Source: Blautia argi
GTDB lineage: Bacteria > Bacillota > Clostridia > Lachnospirales > Lachnospiraceae
Direction: 5' to 3'
Assembly: GCF_003287895.1 (NCBI RefSeq)
Contig: NZ_CP030280.1
Location: 2,424,501-2,488,500, forward strand
Length of the DNA: 64,000 nucleotides
Program-made: the position numbers and the translations under genes
Notes under the pieces: generated by a model
The model's database searches: none
Told to the model about the DNA's origin: nothing
The model's input: the letters and a program-made list of their open reading frames with translations, nothing else
Part shown: positions 55,914 through 63,813 of the stretch, piece by piece
Numbering within the stretch: the first letter of the stretch is position 1
How the letters are laid out: every line of letters begins with the position of its first letter

Positions 55914-57401
55914 TTATCCCATGCATGGGTGGCAGTGTCCATATGCGTCCATGCAGTCCTCTTCAGGATTCTTCATGCAAAGGTGAACCGCTGCCTTTTT
56001 AAAGGTCAGAGGCAGTGCCAGAATATTAGGATTTTCTCCTACAAATTTCTTCTTTGCATCTTCCAGAGCTTCTTCAAAAGTTGCTCTTGTCTTAAGACCC
56101 ATACCTCTTGCATATCCCGGTTCCTGAGCGCCTACAATGTAAATCGCGCTGGTATTCATTTCTGCAATATGTCCGCAGGAAATCATACTGAAACCATGGA
56201 ATGGGTGGAATGCATTAGTAAAGCGGTATTTGCGGATATACTCCTCGTTTGTTGCAAAGTATTCGCCGTAACGGTTCATATCCGGCAGAGTATTCATATA
56301 GTCATGCTGGAATAAATCATACATTTCTCTTAAGTACGGCCATAATTCATCATGGAAAAAGCCGTTACACAAAGAAGAACAGATAATCACGCAGTTGTCG
56401 CTCATCACACGTTTATAACGAAGTACCTGTGCGCTCAATGCCTGCATCATCATAATGGGATTGGTTCCCATGCCATCTCCGTAATGGAATTTCTGTGGCA
56501 TACCAAATACCAGCACATCGTATTTTTTCTCTGCCCAGTGTACATAAGTTCTCTTGTCCGCCAGCTTCCAGCTTTCCGGCATCATTTCTTTCGCATAACC
56601 GGAATAAATGGCAATCTGTCTGGAATTTGTGTCCAGAACTGCGTCACAACAGAAGAAAGGGTGTCCCATTTTTTCTTCCATATGCATAGAAATCTCATCA
56701 AATTTGGTTCTCATAAGGCTGCCGCCGTTTACAGGAGTAAAGTCTTTTCTGTGCATAACAGAAGGAACGTGGTGGCTGGCAATGCTCTTCCAGTTTGTAA
56801 TACCGGTTGCACTGTGCTTGTATCCGCCGGAATATCCCCCGTACGGATTTCCCTGTACATGACCGATTAAAATCGGAATATCACATTCAAAAACATATTT
56901 ATTCATGTAAACCGGATCACCTCTTCTGGTGGTTCCCAGATTTACCATATGTTCCTGATCTTCACTGTCATGGCTGATAATCTGACCGGTATGCCAGAAT
57001 TCATTGAACAGCTCTTCTCCGAAAATGGCTTTTGCATCAGATTCCTTGCTTCTTGGGTGAAGACCATTGGAAATAATGAATAAAATATCCTTTTTCTCCA
57101 CACCGGCTGCGTAAAGCTCTTCCAGAATGTATTTAATACTTAATTTTCTGTGGCTGGTTGGCTGTTCTCCGCCTTTTACTCTGTCTGGAACAACAAAGGT
57201 AACGGTACTTCCCTTATGTGCCAGTTCTGTCAGTGTGGGCATACCGATGGGGTGCGCCAGACTTTCCAGATAAGCCTCTTTTAATTTATCCTCTGGTATG
57301 TAATCCGGGTCTTTTACGGTTTCACCCGGAATAAAAATGTCTGTATTATCCGGCAATTCTGCTGCCATGGTTCCCTGTCCGTATTCAAATTCTAACTTCA
57401 T
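55914..57401 (-). CDS. LarA-family nickel-pincer racemase/epimerase (lactate racemase-like)
   Basis: LarA proteins racemise or epimerise 2-hydroxy acids with a nickel-pincer nucleotide cofactor. The 495-residue protein has the N-terminal DUF2088 domain. Key residues of Lactobacillus LarA have counterparts at matching spacing: H115 (SNGLHPRSKE), H181 (IGHVQGNPYGGYSGG), K195 (SGGYKHSATG, site of cofactor attachment) and H211. The 66-residue gap between the two histidines and the 16-residue gap between Lys and the last His equal those in LarA. It is longer than LarA (~425), with a Cys/His-rich end (NPEEDCMDAYGHCHPCMG). It follows the TIM gene by four bases. No larB, larC or larE is in view. The context suggests a sugar-acid substrate rather than lactate. 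Confidence 0.82.
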   Translation of the reverse strand: MKLEFEYGQGTMAAELPDNTDIFIPGETVKDPDYIPEDKLKEAYLESLAHPIGMPTLTELAHKGSTVTFVVPDRVKGGEQPTSHRKLSIKYILEELYAAGVEKKDILFIISNGLHPRSKESDAKAIFGEELFNEFWHTGQIISHDSEDQEHMVNLGTTRRGDPVYMNKYVFECDIPILIGHVQGNPYGGYSGGYKHSATGITNWKSIASHHVPSVMHRKDFTPVNGGSLMRTKFDEISMHMEEKMGHPFFCCDAVLDTNSRQIAIYSGYAKEMMPESWKLADKRTYVHWAEKKYDVLVFGMPQKFHYGDGMGTNPIMMMQALSAQVLRYKRVMSDNCVIICSSLCNGFFHDELWPYLREMYDLFQHDYMNTLPDMNRYGEYFATNEEYIRKYRFTNAFHPFHGFSMISCGHIAEMNTSAIYIVGAQEPGYARGMGLKTRATFEEALEDAKKKFVGENPNILALPLTFKKAAVHLCMKNPEEDCMDAYGHCHPCMG

Positions 57402-57405
57402 AATC

Positions 57406-58260
57406 TTAGTCCTCCTGTTTTCCTGCTTCTTTCATATAAAGGGAGATGATTTCCAGATATTCTTCCGGATAGTACCCGATTTCTCCCTGGAATCTGGTAA
57501 GTGCAATGAGTCCGCCGTCAATCTCCGGTATGGAAGCCAGCATGGCTGCATTGTCCTGTTTTAAGCCGCCGCCGTATACAATATCCATCCCCTCTGTCTT
57601 CTCTTTGACAAATCTGGCAATCTTCGTAATATATTCCTTATCTGCCGGAGTTTTTCCGGGTCCGATAGACCATACAGGCTCGTAGGCAATGGCTACCATA
57701 TTTTTGTCTACGTCCTGCAGCCCGATTTCCAACTGCTCGCCCAGAACATCCTGCCACTGCTCCTGCTCCTCGCTCCTCTCTCCAATACAGTATAAAACCT
57801 TCAATCCCTGTGCTACGGCACATTTGATTTCCTGATTCAAAATACGATTCACTGCATTAGTATCCTTACAACCCGCTTCTGCCAGAATCCCGTTTAAGTT
57901 GTTTCTCTCCTCGCAATGACCAATGATAACTGCCTCACAGCCCGCTGCCTTCATAGCTGCTGCCGGTCTTCCTGTGGTAAATGCCCCGAAATTTCCTCCC
58001 GGCTGCACATCAGTTCTAAACACACCCTGACAGCCAACCTGTACCGGGCTTCCCTCTGTCTTTGCTTCCAGAGCAGAAAACAGATGTGCCTCTGGGAAAA
58101 ACATAGCAAATTCCACATCTTTCTGTGCGTATGCTTTCAGCTTTTCCTGTGTTTCTCTTACAATATAGCTGCCCCATGTTCTGATGTCTGCAATGCGGTT
58201 TACCCCGCCCAGTTCTGCCGGTACATCAAATCTTTTTAAATTCAGATAAATATGTTTCAT
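57406..58260 (-). CDS. Divergent triose-phosphate isomerase-family protein
   Basis: This 284-residue TIM homologue is not the standard glycolytic form. The four catalytic residues are in place: Asn7 and Lys9 (YLNLKRFD), His115 (VIIGHCEERN) and Glu194 (IAYEPVWSIGPGKTP), and the phosphate loop YGGGLKQDN is present. However, the usual GNWKMN start and the SERR motif are altered, and ~30 extra residues are present. Such paralogues act, for example, on erythrulose phosphates in tetritol catabolism. It lies between a PFK-family kinase and a LarA-like enzyme in one transcript, which argues for a dedicated sugar pathway rather than central glycolysis. The substrate is unknown. Confidence 0.82.
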   Translation of the reverse strand: MKHIYLNLKRFDVPAELGGVNRIADIRTWGSYIVRETQEKLKAYAQKDVEFAMFFPEAHLFSALEAKTEGSPVQVGCQGVFRTDVQPGGNFGAFTTGRPAAAMKAAGCEAVIIGHCEERNNLNGILAEAGCKDTNAVNRILNQEIKCAVAQGLKVLYCIGERSEEQEQWQDVLGEQLEIGLQDVDKNMVAIAYEPVWSIGPGKTPADKEYITKIARFVKEKTEGMDIVYGGGLKQDNAAMLASIPEIDGGLIALTRFQGEIGYYPEEYLEIISLYMKEAGKQED

Positions 58261-58302
58261 TCTTTTTTTCCTTTCTGTGCCTTATACTTTCAAAAACACA
58301 TT

Positions 58303-59481
58303 TTATTTTTTTCCCATAAAGCTGTTAAAGGACACCATATCCGGCAATTCCTCTCCTATCAGAGGTCTGCACCAGTCCAGAAATGCCTGGGTAACGCCAT
58401 TGCCTTTTTCATTGATAAATTCTTCCGGCATGGTTCTTTCATACATCATGACCTCGTCAATATCCACCAGAAAATCTTCGACTTTATATGGCGCCTCGGA
58501 AACACGTCTGAACGCCACCATTTTTCCGGATTCTCCCTGAAGAGCTGCCCTGCATGCCTTTTCTCCGGCAAGCTGTGCTTCCTGACAGTCAACCGGACTT
58601 TGCAGCCCAATGGAAGCCCTGCCTAAAAGTCCCGGTTTCTCCCCTCTTGCCTTATATCCCAGCTTTTGAATCACCAGATTGGCAAGATGAGAACTCACAT
58701 CTCCGAAATACGTTGCTCTTTCTGTCTTAAACACCGGTTTTACCACCGGCTTTCCCTCTTTGTCAGTAAGACCTTCGCTGGCAACCACCACAATTCCGCT
58801 TTTTTCTTTCAGTTTTTCTTCTACATCTTTGATAAACTGTTCCTCATCAAAGGGACGTTCCGGAAGATAAATCAAATCCGGTCCATACCCTTTTTCTCCT
58901 GCAAGAGCGCTTGCTGCTGTAATCCAGCCTGCATTTCTTCCGGAAGCCTCCATAACTACCACATGAATAGGAAGGGAACGCACATCTGCACACAGCTCTT
59001 CTGTGCAGGCAGCAATGTATCTGGCTGCACTTCCGAAGCCCGGGCTATGATCTGTCACAGCAATATCATTATCTGTAGTCTTTGGAATTCCCATAACCCG
59101 AATGTCCAGATTTCTTGCCTGACATGTCTTATGCAGCTTTCCGCAGGTATCCATGGTTCCGTTTCCGCCGTTAAACAACACATACTTAATCTTTTTCTTT
59201 ACCAGAATATCTGCCATTTTTTCATAATCTTCCTGCCAGATTGGATCTCTGGAGGTTCCGATTGCAGTTCCCGGTGTCTGTAAAAGCAACTTTAATTTTT
59301 CCTCCGGTATGTTTCCAAGTTCCAGGAAACGTTCTTCCAGAACACCTCCCGTTCCGTTTTCAGCGCCGTAAATGTGTTCCAGCTTTCCGGATTTTTTCGC
59401 TTCTTTTACTGCCCCGTACAGGGAAGCGTTTAAAACTGCTGTAGGACCGCCTCCATGTACAATTAATAAATTTTCTGCCAT
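58303..59481 (-). CDS. 6-phosphofructokinase family kinase (PfkA/PPi-PFK superfamily)
   Basis: This 392-residue member of the PFK-A superfamily shows the N-terminal HGGGPTAVLNASLYGAV phosphate loop, GTAIGTSRDP, GGNGTMDT (105-112) and GIPKTTDNDI (132-141), MEASGRNAGWITAA, then VASEGLTDKEGKPV and GYKARGEKPGLLGRAS. Gly at the position of E. coli Gly104 suggests ATP. Lys at the position of Gly124 is typical of PPi-dependent enzymes, so donor type is ambiguous. It starts the kinase-TIM-LarA transcript. The usual phosphorylation of fructose 6-phosphate is possible, but the company of a divergent TIM and a LarA-like enzyme suggests another ketose phosphate. Confidence 0.85.
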   Translation of the reverse strand: MAENLLIVHGGGPTAVLNASLYGAVKEAKKSGKLEHIYGAENGTGGVLEERFLELGNIPEEKLKLLLQTPGTAIGTSRDPIWQEDYEKMADILVKKKIKYVLFNGGNGTMDTCGKLHKTCQARNLDIRVMGIPKTTDNDIAVTDHSPGFGSAARYIAACTEELCADVRSLPIHVVVMEASGRNAGWITAASALAGEKGYGPDLIYLPERPFDEEQFIKDVEEKLKEKSGIVVVASEGLTDKEGKPVVKPVFKTERATYFGDVSSHLANLVIQKLGYKARGEKPGLLGRASIGLQSPVDCQEAQLAGEKACRAALQGESGKMVAFRRVSEAPYKVEDFLVDIDEVMMYERTMPEEFINEKGNGVTQAFLDWCRPLIGEELPDMVSFNSFMGKK

Positions 59482-59558
59482 GTTCCTTTTCCTTTCTCAC
59501 TGTGTTCTGAACTGCTTTGGAGTTTCTTCTATATAAAATACAGACTCTGCTTTAAGAA

Positions 59559-59603
59559 GTTCTTTGTCATAGGGAAAATCTGGTTTTCCATATGACAAAG
59601 AAC
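59559..59603. repeat. Nearly perfect 20-bp inverted repeat upstream of the PFK-like gene
   Basis: Left arm GTTCTTTGTCATAGGGAAAA (59559-59578) and right arm TTTTCCATATGACAAAGAAC (59584-59603) are complementary at 19 of 20 positions around a five-base loop. It lies 78 bases upstream of the PFK-like start codon and abuts the GC-rich hairpin at 59604. It could be an operator, a cruciform or RNA hairpin controlling the kinase transcript, or part of the termination region of the binding-protein gene. Confidence 0.75.
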
Positions 59604-59655
59604 AGGGGCTGCCGCTTTTTGTAATCTTTCGTTTACATCTGATTCGACAGCCCCT
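59604..59655 (-). terminator. Probable terminator of the ABC transporter operon
   Basis: Arms AGGGGCTG (59604-59611) and CAGCCCCT (59648-59655) form a GC-rich 8-bp stem just downstream of the binding-protein gene. The T-run on the minus strand is weak (GTTCTTTG), so a role together with the adjoining 20-bp inverted repeat is possible. Confidence 0.45.
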
Positions 59656-59708
59656 CCCCCATTTTTAATGCTCAGTTTTCATTCCAGATGCTCGTGACAT
59701 ACTGTTCT

Positions 59709-60773
59709 TTATTTACCTGCTTCTTCCATGATGTCGAATAATACATAATCTTCAACAGGAACTTCTTCTTTTACTTTTTCTGCTGTAATGAAGTTCTTCT
59801 GCTGGATTTCGTAGTAGCCTGCAATCTTTCCTTCTTCAAGCTCTGTTAAAAGTTCTTCAGAAGTAAGCCATGCACCGTCTGTTGTCTGACCCATTGCTGT
59901 TTCTACATCTGTTTTTGTTTCGTCTGCTACATATCCTGCAACTTCTTCATAGTTTTCTTCATTTGCACCAAAGTCCATTGCTTTGTAGAGAGCCTTTGTA
60001 AATCTTACCAAAAGGTCTTTGTTCTTCTCAGCATATTCCGGCATACATACCCAACTTGCAGGGTCTGCTGCAATATCAGAGAAGTCTGCGTTGCTTACAA
60101 AAATCTGTGCGTCATCTCCAACCTCGTCTGTAATAACCTTTGTGTTTGGTGACCATGGTGCACATGCGTCAATAGAACCGGAAATCATAGCACTTGGCAT
60201 GTTTGTAACTTCCATATTGTATGGTTCAATGTCTTTCATTGTAAGACCTACAGATTCCAATGCACGAAGCAGAATGGTTTCAGAAGATGTACCAGAAGCA
60301 TAAGCAACTTTTTTGCCCTTTAAGTCCTCCAAAGAGTTTACACCATGTGATTTCAGACCCATAACACAGTCTGCATCGCCCAACTGCTGGAAGCAGAAAA
60401 TATCTACATTTCCCTGAATTGCCAGTGTATGAGCGCCAGGTCCGATATAAGCTACGTCCATGGAACCGGATTCCATTGCTGCGATTTCTGTAGGACCATC
60501 GTCAAATTTTGTCAGTTCTACCTCAATGCCTTCTTCTTCAAAATATCCCTTTTCCTGTGCTGTTTTTACAACCCAGAGAGATGCATAGTTTGGCATGTAC
60601 GCAACTTTTACTTTATCCAGTTCTTTCTTTTCCTCTTTGCCTGCGTCTGCAGAAGCCTCTTTGTTTTCCTTTGTGTCTGTAGATGCCGCTTTGTCATCTC
60701 CGCCGCCGCAGCCAGCCAACATTGTCATTGCAGTTGCTGCTGCCAGTACCATTGCTAATAATTTCTTCTTCAT
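59709..60773 (-). CDS. ABC transporter substrate-binding lipoprotein (NMT1/SsuA-type)
   Basis: This 354-residue lipoprotein has a signal peptide ending in lipobox LAGC (Cys22) and a charged Lys/Glu/Asp linker to about residue 50. The binding fold begins KVKVAYMPNYASLWVVKTAQ EKGYFEEEGIEVEL, typical of the NMT1/SsuA/TauA group. It has the YIGPGAHTLAIQG segment, LEDLKGKKVAYASGTSSETI and ISGSIDACAPWSPN. Relatives bind aliphatic sulfonates, taurine, nitrate, pyrimidine precursors or other small anions, and the residues seen do not fix the ligand. It is the third gene of a permease-ATPase-binding protein operon. Confidence 0.9.
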   Translation of the reverse strand: MKKKLLAMVLAAATAMTMLAGCGGGDDKAASTDTKENKEASADAGKEEKKELDKVKVAYMPNYASLWVVKTAQEKGYFEEEGIEVELTKFDDGPTEIAAMESGSMDVAYIGPGAHTLAIQGNVDIFCFQQLGDADCVMGLKSHGVNSLEDLKGKKVAYASGTSSETILLRALESVGLTMKDIEPYNMEVTNMPSAMISGSIDACAPWSPNTKVITDEVGDDAQIFVSNADFSDIAADPASWVCMPEYAEKNKDLLVRFTKALYKAMDFGANEENYEEVAGYVADETKTDVETAMGQTTDGAWLTSEELLTELEEGKIAGYYEIQQKNFITAEKVKEEVPVEDYVLFDIMEEAGK

Positions 60774-60830
60774 GAAAAAATCCTCCTTAAAATATAGTTT
60801 TATGTTCTCACAGGTCGCCCCTTGTAAGTC

Positions 60831-61622
60831 CTATTTCCGAACCTCCAGGTATTCCTGGTATACCTGACCCCAAATATGATTTTTCAGTTCAATAAAACGT
60901 TCGCTCATTTTTGTTTCCTGATCTCTTGGATAAGGAATGTCAATGTCCACAACCTCTTTAATACGTCCAGGACGTGCGCTCATAATCACAACTCTGGTTG
61001 CAAGGACAATGGCTTCTTCAATATCATGTGTTACAAAGAAGCAGGTTTTGTGTTCTTCCTGCCATGCTTTCAGAAGTTCTGTCTGAAGCTGTGTTCTTGT
61101 CTGCGCGTCCAAAGCGCCGAAGGGCTCGTCCATTAAAAGCACTTCCGGATTCATTGCATAAGCTCTCGCAATGGCAACTCTCTGTTTCATACCGCCGGAT
61201 AATTCTTTTGGATAGGAATCCGCGAATTTTTCAAGTTCTACCATTTTCAAATACTTCATGGCAATGCTTTCACATTCTTCTTTGGAAAGCCCCTTTAATT
61301 TCAGTCCAAACTCTACATTTTTCTTTACTGTCAGCCATGGAAACAGCGCATACTGCTGGAATACCACGCCGCGGTCTGTTCCGGTTCCCTGAATCGGCTT
61401 GCCGTCTACCAGAATCTGTCCTGCTGTAGGCTCTAAAAGTCCGGCAATAATATTTAACAGAGTGGATTTTCCACAACCGGACGGTCCGATTACACAAATA
61501 AACTCATTTTCCTTAATATCAAAATTAACACCATTCAGAGCAACAACCTCCCCCTTGCGGGTATTGTATTTTTTCTCTACACCCTGAATGCTTACTTTTA
61601 TATTTCCCTCTTTTCCTGCCAT
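60831..61622 (-). CDS. ABC transporter ATP-binding protein (SsuB/TauB-type)
   Basis: 263-residue ATPase of the nitrate/sulfonate/taurine importer group. Motifs: VIGPSGCGKSTLLNIIAG (Walker A), FQQYALFPWLTVKKNVEFGL (Q-loop region with the W typical of this group), LSGGMKQRVAIARAYAMNPE (signature), VLLMDEPFGALDAQTR (Walker B) and VTHDIEEAI (switch His). The C-terminus ends in the usual amphipathic segment of SsuB-like proteins. Its start overlaps the permease gene end by 25 bases, so the two are coupled. It energises uptake through the permease encoded just upstream. Confidence 0.92.
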   Translation of the reverse strand: MAGKEGNIKVSIQGVEKKYNTRKGEVVALNGVNFDIKENEFICVIGPSGCGKSTLLNIIAGLLEPTAGQILVDGKPIQGTGTDRGVVFQQYALFPWLTVKKNVEFGLKLKGLSKEECESIAMKYLKMVELEKFADSYPKELSGGMKQRVAIARAYAMNPEVLLMDEPFGALDAQTRTQLQTELLKAWQEEHKTCFFVTHDIEEAIVLATRVVIMSARPGRIKEVVDIDIPYPRDQETKMSERFIELKNHIWGQVYQEYLEVRK

Positions 61623-62395
61623 GATGTTAACTTCCTTTCAAAGTATTTAAGAACTTTCTCAGCCAGCATACCGATTACACCGATAATAATGATGTACAGC
61701 AACATTGGCGTTGTTTCATAGGAGTTTGCCAAAGACTTGATTCTCATACCAAGACCTGCAATAGCACCTGTAGATTCTGCTGCAATCAAAGTCGTAAGCG
61801 CTGTGGAGATACCAAGTCTGATTGCTGTAATAATAAATGGTGTAGTTGCCGGAAAAATAACCTTCACGAACAACTGTGCGTCATTTGCTCCCAGTACTCT
61901 TGCTGCCTTAATCAATGTTTCGTCCACATTAATAACACCCTGGAAAATGGTAACTGTCATAATCAGGAAGGTTGCCAGGCAGATAACGATAATCTGAGGT
62001 GTACGACCTACACCAACACCAATAACAACCAACGGTACATAAGCTAACGGTGGGATATTTCTGATAAACTGAATCCATGGCTCCAGAATAAATCTCACCG
62101 GTCTGTACCATGCCATCAAAAATGCCACCGGTACAGAAATTACAAATCCCAAAAGGAAGCCCCAGAATACAGAAATCAAACTGCTTCCGATATCCTGCAG
62201 AAGAATTCCTCTTTCGCCCTGCATAAGTCCAATTGATTCCAATACCTTCAGTGCATTAGGAAAACATCTTGCTGTCTGCGGTGTCACAGATAACAGTGTC
62301 CACACAAGTATCGCAACAACGAATGAAATCAACAGCCATATCCCTTTTGGTATTTTGCTGACAAAATCAGCGCCGCCCTTGTTCTTTTTCCCCAT
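61598..62395 (-). CDS. ABC transporter permease (SsuC/TauC-type)
   Basis: 265-residue permease with about six membrane helices. The first is IPKGIWLLISFVVAILVWTL. The BPD-transport inner-membrane domain contains the EAA-type loop (INVDETLIKAARVLGANDAQ LFVKVIFPATTPFI) that docks to the ATPase, and AESTGAIAGLGMRI near the end. This is the SsuC/TauC/NrtB subfamily. It is the first gene of the operon, with a promoter and a palindromic site upstream. The class II aldolase gene lies further upstream but is separated by a terminator. Confidence 0.92.
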   Translation of the reverse strand: MGKKNKGGADFVSKIPKGIWLLISFVVAILVWTLLSVTPQTARCFPNALKVLESIGLMQGERGILLQDIGSSLISVFWGFLLGFVISVPVAFLMAWYRPVRFILEPWIQFIRNIPPLAYVPLVVIGVGVGRTPQIIVICLATFLIMTVTIFQGVINVDETLIKAARVLGANDAQLFVKVIFPATTPFIITAIRLGISTALTTLIAAESTGAIAGLGMRIKSLANSYETTPMLLYIIIIGVIGMLAEKVLKYFERKLTSWQEKREI

Positions 62396-62466
62396 TTTAA
62401 ACCTCCGCTTTCTTTCGTTTCGGCATTTCGCACCAAAACATGTTTCTTATTTGTTTTTCTATTGAC

Positions 62467-62495
62467 ATTATCCCCTATACAAAGTTTGTTTTCAA
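62467..62495 (-). promoter_or_regulatory. Predicted promoter of the ABC transporter operon
   Basis: On the minus strand TTGAAA (62495-62490), a 17-base spacer and GATAAT (62472-62467), about 70 bases before the permease start codon. Confidence 0.65.
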
Positions 62496-62507
62496 CCTGA
62501 TTTTAAG

Positions 62508-62517
62508 CAAACGTTTG
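62508..62517. promoter_or_regulatory. Palindromic site CAAACGTTTG upstream of the ABC promoter
   Basis: A perfect 10-bp palindrome with a central CG lies 12 bases upstream of the -35 box. The form is typical of LacI-family operators. It deviates too much from the CcpA consensus to be called a cre site. No LacI-type gene is in the window. Confidence 0.4.
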
Positions 62518-62573
62518 ATTTACTTTGTGTATTTTTTATCATTCTCAGAATATACTTTTGCATATCTTAGCAA

Positions 62574-62626
62574 AAAGAAACAAAGAGAGCAGAGTCCCCT
62601 TTTTATCCGGTTCTCTGCTCTCTTTA
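62574..62626 (-). terminator. Intrinsic terminator of the aldolase gene
   Basis: Arms AAAGAGAGCAGAG (62582-62594) and CTCTGCTCTCTTT (62613-62625) form a perfect 13-bp stem. On the minus strand GTTTCTTTTTG follows. It separates the amidohydrolase-aldolase transcript from the ABC operon. Confidence 0.8.
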
Positions 62627-62661
62627 TTTTTCTGTGCAATCTGCACCTTTCTTCTGTCTTT

Positions 62662-63813
62662 TTACATTTTTTTATAACGTTCTGCCATCTCTTCCAGAGA
62701 AACCTGCTCTACCAGCGGCGCTTTTCCAAAAGAACCAAACTCTACAATCAGAGTTCCGATGGCCTCTTTCACACCTTTTTCAATTACAGAAACCAATTCT
62801 GCTCTGTCTTCATCAGGAACAATGCCGTACATAACGGTATCCATAATCGGAGGAAGAAAGGCTCTTGGGTCAAACTGGTCTTTTTTCTCTTCCAAAAGTT
62901 TGTATACACCGCCAATAGACGGGCTGTTTCTCTTTTCCGGATTCTGTGCAAAGTATTCCTTCATATTTCTTGTAACAGCCAGACGAATATCTGTATCCAC
63001 ATTGATTTTTCCAATACCGCATGGAATTGCAGCCTTTAATTCCTCTATTGAAATGCCATATGCATTCTGAATGTTTCCGCCTAACGCATTGATTTCGTCT
63101 ACAATGTATCTCGGCACAGTAGAAGAACCGTGGGATACCAGAACGCCAAAAAGGTTTTCATGCATCATACATTCCTTAATGGCAATGGCAATTTCTTTTC
63201 TCAGCTTTACATCTTTTCCCTTAGAAGCCCCGTGCATGGTTCCGTAGGAAATAGCCAGGGCATCGCAGCCTGTCTTTTTGAAAAATTCCACTGCTTTTAA
63301 CGGATTGGTATAGGTAGAAGTTGCGGAAAATACATGGTCTTCCACACCTGCCAGCACACCCAGCTCACCTTCTACGGAAACCCCTCTTTCGTGGGCGTAC
63401 TTTACAACCTCTCTTGTCAGTTCTACGTTTTCTTCAAAAGGAAGAGAAGAACCGTCAATCATAACAGAAGTATAGCCACCTTCAATGGCTGCAACGCAGG
63501 AATCAAAGTTTTTTCCGTGATCTAAGTGCAGAACAACCGGAATCGGAGAATTTTCCGCATATTTCTTTACTGCTGCAGCAATATTTTTCGCACCGATTTT
63601 TTTATCTTCCAGGGTTGCGTTCTGAAAGTCTGTACGTCCGCCCATGAATCCGTTTGCAAGGTCAGCGCCCTGCAGAATGGCTGCAGAACGGAACATTTCA
63701 TGCACCTCAATGGCTGCCTTTGCCTGTGCAACTGCATTTACATTAAAAGCGCCCTGTGCAAAGTGATATTTGTCAACGGTTTCCAGCAATGGTCTTAATG
63801 GTATTAATGGCAT
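62662..63813 (-). CDS. Class II fructose-bisphosphate aldolase family protein
   Basis: Zinc-dependent ketose-bisphosphate aldolase, 383 residues, which is longer than the ~290-residue fba/gatY group. The barrel shows LHLDHGKNFDSC (His96, catalytic Asp98), VEGELGVLAGVEDH, ISYGTMHGASKG and LVSHGSSTVPR (metal His), and NVDTDIRLAVTR for phosphate binding. The C-terminal ~100 residues (EEKKDQFDPRAFLPPIMDTV MYGIVPDEDR...) are an extension. It overlaps the end of an amidohydrolase gene by ten bases, so the two are co-transcribed. Central glycolytic aldolase or a dedicated aldolase for the PFK/TIM/LarA pathway are both possible. The linkage to an amidohydrolase favours the second. Confidence 0.85.
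   Translation of the reverse strand: MPLIPLRPLLETVDKYHFAQGAFNVNAVAQAKAAIEVHEMFRSAAILQGADLANGFMGGRTDFQNATLEDKKIGAKNIAAAVKKYAENSPIPVVLHLDHGKNFDSCVAAIEGGYTSVMIDGSSLPFEENVELTREVVKYAHERGVSVEGELGVLAGVEDHVFSATSTYTNPLKAVEFFKKTGCDALAISYGTMHGASKGKDVKLRKEIAIAIKECMMHENLFGVLVSHGSSTVPRYIVDEINALGGNIQNAYGISIEELKAAIPCGIGKINVDTDIRLAVTRNMKEYFAQNPEKRNSPSIGGVYKLLEEKKDQFDPRAFLPPIMDTVMYGIVPDEDRAELVSVIEKGVKEAIGTLIVEFGSFGKAPLVEQVSLEEMAERYKKM

Noticed and set aside
62508-62517. CcpA cre site upstream of the ABC operon
   Set aside because: Compared with TGWAANCGNTNWCA it mismatches at four or more of the fixed positions; only the central AAACGTTT agrees.
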